From Amoebophrya sp. A120 (Eukaryota; Sar; Dinophyceae; Syndiniales; Amoebophryaceae), in NCBI GenBank assembly GCA_905178155.1, contig CAJINV010000001.1, positions 8,817,642 to 8,881,641 of the forward strand: a stretch of DNA of 64,000 nucleotides, in the 5' to 3' direction. Position numbers and translations under genes: made by a program. Position 1 is the stretch's first letter. The number at the start of each line of letters is the position of its first letter. Of this stretch, positions 56,069 through 64,000 are shown piece after piece. The notes below the pieces were generated by a model. That model ran no database searches and was not told where the DNA came from. It was given only the letters and a program-made list of their open reading frames with translations.

Positions 56069-57840
56069 TTGCAACTCCGATGTTGAAGATGCTCTCGCCT
56101 CGCAGATTGCGTCGTCAGCCGCCGCAGCTGCCTGTGTTGGCTGCACCGGGAAGCAGCCCCGTCGCGGTTGGACGGAGGCGGACCTCATCTCGCAGCCGGT
56201 GGGGGTCTATGCCTTTAAATGCACACCACCGCATCGTGTCCGGTACCACGCTCTGTTTCCAGTTTCGCGAACTGACCAACGCTTCGCAGGCTGCTTTGCG
56301 ACGGCGCAAGAGGCGGCTCAGGCTTGGGACGCAGCAGCTAGAGCCGGCGGTTGGAGAGTCGTAAATGCTCCCAGGGACGTCGTGAGGGAGTTGGCATTCC
56401 CTGACTACCTCCGGGGGAAAATTGCAGCTGCTAAACAGCCGGCCGCAACTTTTCCGCATCCGCCGTCGGAGGTTAGGTGGCGCACGAACGAGCTTAAAGA
56501 AGTACTACGTGACGTGGCAGAACGGCCCGTGTCCAAGATATGGAACGGTCCTCGTGGTCTGCAGCAGGATGACCATGACACAGCCGCGGGAAACGAGCTT
56601 TGCTGGTCCTTTCACCCGCATGCGGCCGAGGTGCGAAAAACGACCGCACGCGGAACGACGCTGCAGGGAACACGCCCATCGGCTCTGGACACCTGGCATG
56701 ACCTCGCGTTGCGAGCCAAATGCGTCCGGTCCTGCATCGAATATCGGGGAGACCAAGAGGTTGGATGAAATCACTTTCTGACACACAGCACGCTCTGCAC
56801 AGCTATAGTCCTCGACAATCACGTTTCTGCATATTGTTATTGACGTCGTGAACAATTAGTATTGCGAGAGTCCATGCAATCCGTCGCTGTACTAGTTGCG
56901 CGCAGCAACAATGTTTTCCTCAAAATTACGTTGGACAGGTATCGCGTATGACGCTTGCAGGAGAGCTTCGGTTTATGCAAGGAAGCTGGGTCTTGAATTT
57001 CCAGCCGCGTGTTGCCGCGGCGATTTATGAGCGGTTTGCAGGTACCCACTAACGAGTTGTTACCCACTAACGAGTTGTTACCCACTAACGAGTTGTTTCA
57101 ATTTCAATCAAAGTATGCACGATGACGGTTCTCGTGGTCTTGTTCCGCAATAAATGGGTCCGTCAGTGACCCCCTCCGGGCTCCAAGCGTCTCGAAGATT
57201 TACCATCCTTCGACAAACGTGCACAGGTAACGCTGCGGTCGTCTACGACAGTTCTGCCGGATGGGGTGGTCGCCTTCTCGGCGCTTTTCTTGCCAGCAAT
57301 GTCAGCAAATACATCGCTTGTGAACCGAGTTCCAACACATTCGCAGGGCTAGAGCAGCTACGAGACCTCGTACTGGAAAAACTTGTAGATGACAAAAAAG
57401 GGGGCTTTGTTGTCTCAACCGAAAATGGCAGGCGGATGTGTTCACTCGACATCGAGCTCCACAAGTGCGGAAGCGAGGACTTCGTGCCGCCGAAAAACTC
57501 CGTCGACCTCGCTTTCACTTCCCCGCCCTACTTCTCTCTCGAACGCTACGCTACAGAACCTTCACAGTCACACGTTCGTTTTCCAACCTTCCCGCAATGG
57601 TGCGCAGGGTTTTTGCAACCAACCCTTACGCACACCTTCGAGGCTCTCAAGCCCGGTGGCGCGATGCTCATCAACATCGCGAATTGCAAAATCTTTACGG
57701 ACCGCGGGATCGATCTCGAGGCGGAAACAGTGCGTATAGCGGTTAAGGTGGTTGGTGCGCGACAAGAGACCACACTCCGTCTGCTGAAGATGGACGGCAC
57801 GGAGGACAATGGGGAGCCAATTTTCGTTTTCAGAAAATAA
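55998..57840 (+). CDS. AP2-like domain plus DNA-methyltransferase-like protein, 492 aa
   Basis: Exons 55998-56759, 56939-57041 and 57227-57840 join by GT-AG introns in phase to 493 codons. Residues about 65-125 look like an AP2/ERF-type fold: GVYAFKCTP, then HALFPVS, then GCFATAQEAAQAWDAAARAGG and VVNAP, matching the G-V-Y, alanine-rich helix and final Asn of the family. Residues about 255-490 look like an N4/N6 DNA methyltransferase: NFQPRVAAAIYERFAG, the SAM-binding YDSSAGWGGRLLGAF (rebuilt across an intron), and the catalytic TSPPYF with LKPGGAMLINI after it. It may bind a DNA motif and methylate adenine or cytosine. The start codon sits in the 79-bp repeat, and the first 35 residues are repeat-derived, so the real N-terminus may differ or be lost. 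Confidence 0.75.
57044..57097 (+). repeat. three perfect 18-bp tandem repeats inside an intron
   Basis: acccactaacgagttgtt occurs three times without a mismatch, starting 2 bp after the GT of the second intron of the AP2-methyltransferase gene. Confidence 0.95.
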
Positions 57841-58280
57841 GATTATCACAGAATTACACTATTTCCTGGTGGCTTTAAAGCCAACCCTCAAATCCCCAAA
57901 ACAAGGCGATCATACAATTCCTCTAGAAAAAACAACGACACCGATTCTCCATTGCTCAGTTATAGAATTGATTGATATTGCAGCCGTCTCTGCGCACTAC
58001 AGTAGTTTACGATGACGGTGAGGTGCACGCTACACGAAGTTCATAGAAAGCTTCTTTGACTCATTTTCTTTGTGTTCAAAGCCTAGTATGTCTAAAACCA
58101 AACATACGGTCAAAACGGAGCCGGCGGGGCCGTCGCACCCCTTCTCCTTCAGCCCACACGAAAGAAGAGTTTTAGAGACGATTCTTCGTACCACGGTATG
58201 CTAACATCAAGCTGAACAAGTGAAGTACTTCCTACTTTTCTTTACAAAAACGTGATCCCGAAAAGCAAATCACAATCAAA

Positions 58281-59252
58281 ATGGCATCCACGGCAGTGAA
58301 CCCGCGGTCTTTTTCACGATGGTTCGCGCACCAACCGTTGCTTCTCACACTGGTTGTTCTTCTGCTTTCTGGCGTCGACCTCGCGTTTTCCAAAGCTCCG
58401 GAGCAGATCGACCCCAACATTTACGCCCGGCTTTTCCAGAACAACCGCCCCACGTTTGACCACATTGCTTCGAAGGTCCTCGCCGACCTCCCAGAAAGCC
58501 GCAACGGAGTAGCTACCGTGCTGGATTTGGCGTCGGGCCCCGGGGAACCGAGCGTGACCCTGGCGGTGATGGACAAGGACGCACCAAAGCTCGCGAAAAT
58601 CACCACCACTGATTTCCAGTCGATGATGGTCGAAAAGGCCAAGTGGCGCGCGGAGATCGAACACGTCGAGGACAAATTGGCCTTCGCGACCACCTCGGCC
58701 GACGACCTCTCGCAGTTTGCCGACGGCAGTTTCGACGCGGTCACTATGAGCTTCGGTCTGATGTTCGTGCCCGACCGGCAGAAAAGCTTGCAGGAGATCG
58801 CACGGGTGCTGCGCCCCGGCGGTCGGGCGTATTTGTCGGTGTGGAAGGAACTGCCGTTTCAGACCTTCGCCCGCTACGTCTTAGAGCAAATCGCCGGAGA
58901 GGAAAAGAAAGCCACGTTGCCGCCGTTTGCCATCAATCCGCTGGCTCTGCAAGCCGAGAACGCCGTGGAATCGCTGGCGGAGAACGCAAATCTAGTCGTG
59001 AAGGGCGACGAACGGCTCTCCTACGACTTCCACATGGGAACCTACAAGGAAACGGCCGACGGGCTTCGGATCCTGGCGGGCACACTGCTGAAAGAAATCG
59101 AGGAGGAACAACCCGGCGCCCAGGCACGGTTCGACTCACTCGTGCAAGCGGAGATGGAAGCCCGGGGGTGGACGGGCGGCGCGATTCCCGATAATTCCCC
59201 ACAGATCTTGACGCTGCAGAAGCCGGCGCAGGGGGAGGCGTCCGACTTGTAA
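58281..59252 (+). CDS. class I SAM-dependent methyltransferase with N-terminal hydrophobic segment, 323 aa
   Basis: ATG 58281 opens a basic leader and hydrophobic stretch (LLLTLVVLLLSGVDLAFS), a signal peptide or anchor. The SAM-binding motif VLDLASGPGEPSVTLAV begins near residue 80. ITTTDFQSMMVEKAK is the acidic-loop region, SFDAVTMSFGLMFVPD is motif II, and ARVLRPGGRAYLSVW is motif III, the order and spacing of Methyltransf_11/UbiE-like enzymes. The C-terminal third is helical and family-specific. The substrate is unknown; small molecules, lipids or quinones are typical. An upstream exon, 58088-58195, ending in a GT donor, could splice in frame to 58266 and give a longer N-terminus without a leading signal peptide; I prefer the 58281 start because the hydrophobic leader then sits at the terminus. 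Confidence 0.85.
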   Translation: MASTAVNPRSFSRWFAHQPLLLTLVVLLLSGVDLAFSKAPEQIDPNIYARLFQNNRPTFDHIASKVLADLPESRNGVATVLDLASGPGEPSVTLAVMDKDAPKLAKITTTDFQSMMVEKAKWRAEIEHVEDKLAFATTSADDLSQFADGSFDAVTMSFGLMFVPDRQKSLQEIARVLRPGGRAYLSVWKELPFQTFARYVLEQIAGEEKKATLPPFAINPLALQAENAVESLAENANLVVKGDERLSYDFHMGTYKETADGLRILAGTLLKEIEEEQPGAQARFDSLVQAEMEARGWTGGAIPDNSPQILTLQKPAQGEASDL

Positions 59253-60066
59253 GTAATGGTGACGATCGTATTTTTGCGGGACGAAGCAAACCAGAACGCC
59301 TTCTCGGTGTTTAAAACGACTTTGCACGGGAGCAGACGTTTGTGATACGAGTGAGGCCAAATCGAAGTCGCACCAGCCGTCCGTTCGAGTTTTTGATGTG
59401 CGAATTTATTTCAAATCCGAAATTAATGGTTTGCTCGAGTGGTTTCTTATCCGAATAGATTTCGGAGGACTGCGAACGCGAAGAAATACGGTTACGGTAT
59501 ACAAAAATACAAATATTAGTGATTTTGAAGTGGAAGACGAAGAACGACATTAAAGCGAAATACAGCGTGCGCATTTTTCCTGCAGATAGTGTTTCGTTTA
59601 TGAGTGAAGTTCGTCAATATCGCGACTGCCGCCTACGATCCAGGGGAGACAATGCACGGAATTTCGCATGTGATTTCGAAATTTGTCGGCTCTGTTTCTG
59701 GCAGTAGACACACGGACTTTCATGATGTTCGTTTGATTTTCTTTAGTGTTAGTCACGACGACTGTATAAATTTATTGGGTGCCTCTAACTATGTTGTCGA
59801 CCACTTAATGCAACCCCTTTTATGAAATCCAGCGACAGACGCAGCACGGTTTTCAAAAAGAGTTTCGAAGAAAAAAAACCGCTCGACGAGAAACTTACTA
59901 CGGTACCAGCGACAAAACCAATTGATCACATTATATATCCATAAATAGAAGTACAGAGATTCGTTAAGACAGACAGAGATGAAACGCGAAAGCTTGCACA
60001 CTTGCTCAACATCTGTATTAAAGAATTGAAACGTCGACGCGCCCTGCTCGACTCGCATTCAAAATC
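59253..60066. other. intergenic region with one weak 40-codon frame
   Basis: AT-rich. ATG 59822 opens a Lys-rich 40-codon frame to TAA 59944 with no support beyond being open. Confidence 0.5.
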
Positions 60067-61427
60067 ATGGCCGGTGGTGCATCATCTAGCTCCTCTGCGG
60101 CTCCCGCTCCGTTCGCGATCCCGCTCGGTGGTCCCTCATTTCCTGAAGCCGCCGACGCGTCGAGCGCTCCTCTACCAAAGCCCACCTTCGTGGATTTGCT
60201 GACGCAGGGAAAAAAGAACGCCAAGGGAGATGGGTACGAGAAATGGGTCCTTCGGCTACAGGAGATGAATGAGAAGACCTTCGAAAAACGCCTAGTGTGT
60301 GCCATGGTACGATGTAGAAGATGAGTTTGTTGTGCTTTTGAAGTGATATCATTCATCCATTCAGGAGAGGAGATGAGTCATTTTTATACTTTGTATGTTC
60401 GTTGCGGTGCGGCCCCCGTAGTCAGTCGCTCGCAACGTTTGGTAGGTGTAGGACGCCGGGCTTAATCATTTACCAGGTATCCTCCTTGCACTTCGCTACT
60501 TTTCGCGGGAAGGCGGGTCTGGCGCCGGCGTCGTTACCAAATGAAGTGGTCGGTCTTGTTCTGGAGTTCATCGGGACTGTCATGCCGTCGAACGACACCC
60601 AGGAAAGAGCTTTCTCCGTCAACCATTCCACGAAACTCGCTAAGCTGAGCGATATGCAGCGCGGGCGTGATTGGAAAAGGGCTGCGGACTACCTCGTAAC
60701 CCTTGCCCGCGAATCCGCTGCTTCAACTGGTGCGGGAAGCTTTGCCATTACCGCGGAAATTGCTGCGAGCATGCCCAAGATGTCCGACGGCAGCGCCCCA
60801 CAGCTGAAGCAGATTTTTGAGATCTTGTCCAGCTGGGGACACTTTGACATAACCGACGCCAATGGCGAGGAGTTCTACACCATGCGCGACGACAGAGGTC
60901 GCAACACCCACGTCGGGCGGATTGGTGACGACACCGAATTTGTCGACGGTTTTCCATACAAGCTAATTTGGGACATCCAGGAGCCTCTCGAAGTCGATGG
61001 TGAAGACGCGCGCGACTTGGTGGAACAATTGGAGGCGGGTAACGGTGTGTACGGTGCATTACCAGGCATTCCCGCAGGTAATTGTAACGCAGCGGCAGGG
61101 TCGAGGTTTTTCCAAAAGTTCCGGAACGTCGTTATCGAGACGCAGAAAAAAGTGCTGAAGTACCTCCTCGACATCTTCGAGGAAGCCGTGTCCAAGGCAA
61201 ACACCGAGATTCAGCTGACAGAAGAGCAGTACAATGGTGCGCCCAAGCTGCCAAACGGAAAGCGGTACCCTTTTTTCCAAAACGATGTTGCTGATCTGCA
61301 TGTCCAGCTCGACAGGTCGGATTTCGCCATGTCCAAAATTCTGGCTCAGACGCCCGGCCTGTACGTCCCATTAGCGCAACGCGAACTTGGCGCATTTCCC
61401 ATAACGATCCGTCTTATCTTCGAATGA
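60067..61427 (+). CDS. unrecognised protein, paralogue of the gene at 51184, 396 aa
   Basis: Exons 60067-60306 and 60477-61427 join in phase 0 (CAM before, VSS after), the same intron position and phase as in the 51184 gene. After an Ala/Ser/Pro leader comes PTFVDLLTQGKKNAKGDGYE, comparable with NFGDLMLQKAGRGDKLSY in the paralogue. The shared core holds LPNEVVGLVLEFIGTVMP, ITAEIAASMPKM and DGFPYKLIW. This copy adds about 160 C-terminal residues with a long helix (FRNVVIETQKKVLKYLLDIF) and an LPNGKRYPFF segment. No family is recognised. The two paralogues flank the repeat block and the two methyltransferase genes, so an ancestral tandem duplication has since been invaded. Confidence 0.8.
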
Positions 61428-62698
61428 GCGCCGACGCACTCGCGTTGCATAGTACGGGATCGGATTCTTTTCCGGTGTGAAGAAGCATGATGCTACTGAG
61501 AGTTTAAACTGCGACTGCCTGGCGGGGCCGTGATCGTGGCGAATGAACCAAAATGAATCAGAATCTCAGCTACTCCACTAAGCAGTAGACGGAACAAGGT
61601 TCCAAATCCAATGATTGGCGCCATGGCGTAGACCATCTACACCATGGCGTAGACAAGAACTAGTATCCTGGTGCGAATGCGTAAAGACGTAGAGTCGTGA
61701 TACCAAGAGCACGCTGAGGCTTACTGGGGTTCCAGCTCTGATTTGCGCAAGAAAAAACTTGAACTAAAGAACTGAGCTATTTCTTCGCGCAGCTACCTAG
61801 TTCTGCTTGTGCTGTTTGTGGTTCGGAAAGACGCTCAGAGATGTTCTTCTACCTGTCAGCAATCCGACGCCAAACCGAGCTGGGAAAATTTGAAGCAGAC
61901 GGGGAAACATGGCATTGATACTGGTCAGTACTCGCGTGGTGGTTGTTCGTTGTTGCAGCAATGTCGACAACCTCAACTGGTAAAAGAGAAATGAGAAGAG
62001 TTTTCTCGAGCGACCGCACGCAAGACGACGAGACAAACACTAACACATGCGAGACTAATAAATGTGGAATCGTTCATCGATAGTTCGTCGTGTGACCGGA
62101 CGACAAACAGCAAGACGATGTTCTTGAGCTCGATGAGATTTGTGTATTATCGAACGTGTCTATTCTGACCGTGCGTCGGGTGTCAGTTCATGGCGTATTT
62201 ATGATGCCTTCCAAGTTCTTCGTGGCGGAAAGGAACAGCGAATCTCGTTCCTGAATGCAACAATATTTTTCTCATTGCCTCACATGGTAGAGAATAGAAA
62301 CAGTAGAATAACTTATAGGATATCTTTCTAAATCGCAAAAATAGATATTCCAGCAGACGTCCGGCAAGGACGACATAGAACTTTCGTGCACTTCCACTGT
62401 GGTCGATTGCTCCCAAACGCAAAAATTATTGCGCCCCTCTTTAAGAGCGCATATCCCAAGCCCGCGTCACGCGTTGCCTCGCGTTTGTGAGAGACGAGCC
62501 GCTTCGAGCCGTGAAACTCTTCGCAGGTACATCACAATAAGTGCTATAGCATAACTGTGAATCAGCAGACCGCAGTACTAGACCTCGTATTCATTTCTTC
62601 TGGTTTTCTTCTAACTCTGACGATATGCATCACACCAAAACGCACAGCACGAAGATTGGCAGGACTTGTAGTCCGGCGGTGTTGCGCTAACCTCGACA
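61428..62698. other. intergenic region
   Basis: 1.27 kb. A ccatggcgtagac word is repeated at about 61622 and 61643. No coding exon, tRNA-like fold or mobile element was recognised. Confidence 0.55.
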
Positions 62699-63501
62699 AT
62701 GAGCACGCCACAGCAGCAGGACGAGCGGGACGACGTTTTTCGGCGTCTTGGCCTGGCCACGGATTCGGAATTCGAAAATCAGCAGAAGCAGAGTCGGTCG
62801 CTTTTACTCCGAAACCAAGCCTCCGTAAGCCGGACCAGTGTGCCACAGCCACCATGTAAAATAAGTATAAGAAATTCGAGTTGTGACTGATGGTTCTCTT
62901 CCAAAAAAAACGACGAGCATAATTCAAGCAACAACGATTCATTACCGGAGTTCTTTCTACATGTCACTGCCTCGGTGCACATGATCTACTTTGCAAAAAA
63001 CAAACAGCACTGCGACCTGGCGGCGCACCATCGTCATCCATGTATCCGCCACAAATGGGAGCGCCAGGAGGTGGCGACTCTGCTGCTTCATCTTCTGGCT
63101 ACGCTTCCCAATATCAACCTTCGCAGCAGCCCTTCAGCGTTGGAATTAGTGCTCCTTCAAGTTACCAGCAGCAGGCCAGCAGCGCAGCGTCAAACTACTC
63201 TGCCTACCAGCAGCAACGGGAACAACTAGCACAGGCCCAGGCGCAGCAGAACCAGATGCTAGCGGCAAGGAGTAAACTGTACCAGCAACAGCAGCAACAA
63301 CCAGGTGTGCACCTGCCACGCCAGCACATGAGCTCAAGCACCTCCGCGGCTTCAGGTTCCGACGGCGAAGATGCGGACGTTTTGAAGCGCTTAGGTTTGT
63401 GCAGCAACGAGGAGTATGAGCGGCAATCGCGTGCGGAGCTAACGGACGCCGTGCGGTCGCTGCGCAACATGCAGGACCGGCTCGGCGGTGGTCTCATGTG
63501 A
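62699..63501 (+). CDS. Gln/Ser-rich protein with a duplicated RLGL motif, 216 aa
   Basis: Exons 62699-62855 and 63008-63501 join (GT-AG, phase 1) to 217 codons. The N-terminus has DDVFRRLGLATDSEFENQ and the C-terminus DADVLKRLGLCSNEEYERQ, a repeated acidic-helix motif separated by a 110-residue Gln/Ser/Tyr/Pro-rich, probably disordered linker (YQQQREQLAQAQAQQNQM). This layout suggests a two-site binding or scaffold protein. No known family is recognised; Q-rich nuclear or RNA-associated proteins often look like this. Confidence 0.75.
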
Positions 63502-64000
63502 GGAGGTGATGTGTTGAGAACTTATCACAGTTATCAGCTTCTTGTTCATCTACTAGGTAAAGAACGACGCCTGAAGCATTTACTTTTTAAACGTGTTGAC
63601 CCTTCCGCCTTGCCGCTGTAGGTAGTACGACGCGACCCCGGGTCCTGGGCCGTGACAAACAATGTACACTTCTTGCGTATATTATCTATCACTATCAGGG
63701 ATATCATCATACGCACAAAAGAACAGATCAACATGAGGCGACTTGACTAGACCCAGAGCGAACGCACGGCACCGTATGTACTAGCAACTTTGGTCTCGTA
63801 CTCGTACTCGCTCATTGTCCAACTCTTCGCCGGCCTACAACAAACTCGAAATGTTCATTTAGAATAAGAGCAAGACCATACTTTTTTTCGATCAAGAACC
63901 TCCGTCGTCCTCGGAAACGACGAGAGGTGAAACCTTAGCACTGAAAATGATCTGGGTCGATATCTGTCAAACAAAGTAGGTCGATCAATCAGTTGTAAAC
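63502..64000. other. intergenic region to the end of the window
   Basis: No supported exon. The next gene may begin beyond the window. Confidence 0.55.

Noticed and set aside
59822-59944. A 40-codon Lys-rich plus-strand frame
   Set aside because: Open and with an ATG, but no signal, motif or splice partner; kept only as a note under the intergenic region.

Overview
The window looks like nuclear DNA of a marine alveolate, most likely a dinoflagellate-lineage parasite close to Amoebophrya (Syndiniales). The reasons are: every convincing gene lies on the + strand; genes are split by ordinary GT-AG and some GC-AG introns; and many other introns are introner-like elements, short hairpin-ended insertions with terminal inverted repeats (TIRs) flanked by 5-bp target-site duplications (TSDs) of coding sequence. 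Joining exons across these elements (keeping one TSD copy) restores reading frame and conserved motifs in gene after gene, so the exon models below were built by hand from phase, motif and TSD agreement. The taxon is an inference, not proven here.

Layout. 250-1024: 3' exons of a cupin protein. 1772-14970: a very large secreted or membrane protein of roughly 3,300 residues in about 13 exons, family not recognised. 16173-23733: a 1,544-residue SAM-domain-like protein with a complex nested-insertion intron. 24943-27365: a secreted unknown. 27955-29799: an EF-hand protein. 30752-34040: UDP-sugar pyrophosphorylase, the best identified gene and the best calibration of the splice rule. 35396-38573: a SHIPPO/STPGR (GPGxY) flagellar-type protein with five introners. 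38910-39851: a small secreted unknown. 40616-46615: a 1,914-residue fusion of adenylate-forming enzyme, phosphopantetheine carrier and ankyrin repeats. 47149-50289: a protein with Cys pairs and a C-terminal HAD phosphatase-like domain. 51184-52037 and 60067-61427: two paralogues of an unrecognised family with the same intron position. 55998-57840: an AP2-like domain fused to a DNA-methyltransferase-like domain. 58281-59252: a membrane-targeted class I methyltransferase. 62699-63501: a Q-rich protein with a duplicated motif.

Between the two paralogues (52038-56068) lies a repeat-rich accessory block: a 0.7-kb element with 12-bp inverted ends, an inverted fragment of the HAD-protein gene, and a 2.2-kb structure bounded by perfect 79-bp inverted repeats and filled with minisatellites. 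The putative start codon of the AP2-methyltransferase gene lies inside its right-hand repeat.

Eighteen introner copies plus one relic were found in five sequence families, all inside genes. One family has two copies of about 175 bp that differ by a single 5-nt indel, and one copy of another family is inverted relative to its relatives yet still coincides with an intron. No rRNA, tRNA or CRISPR was seen. All homology calls are by eye; no database search was run.
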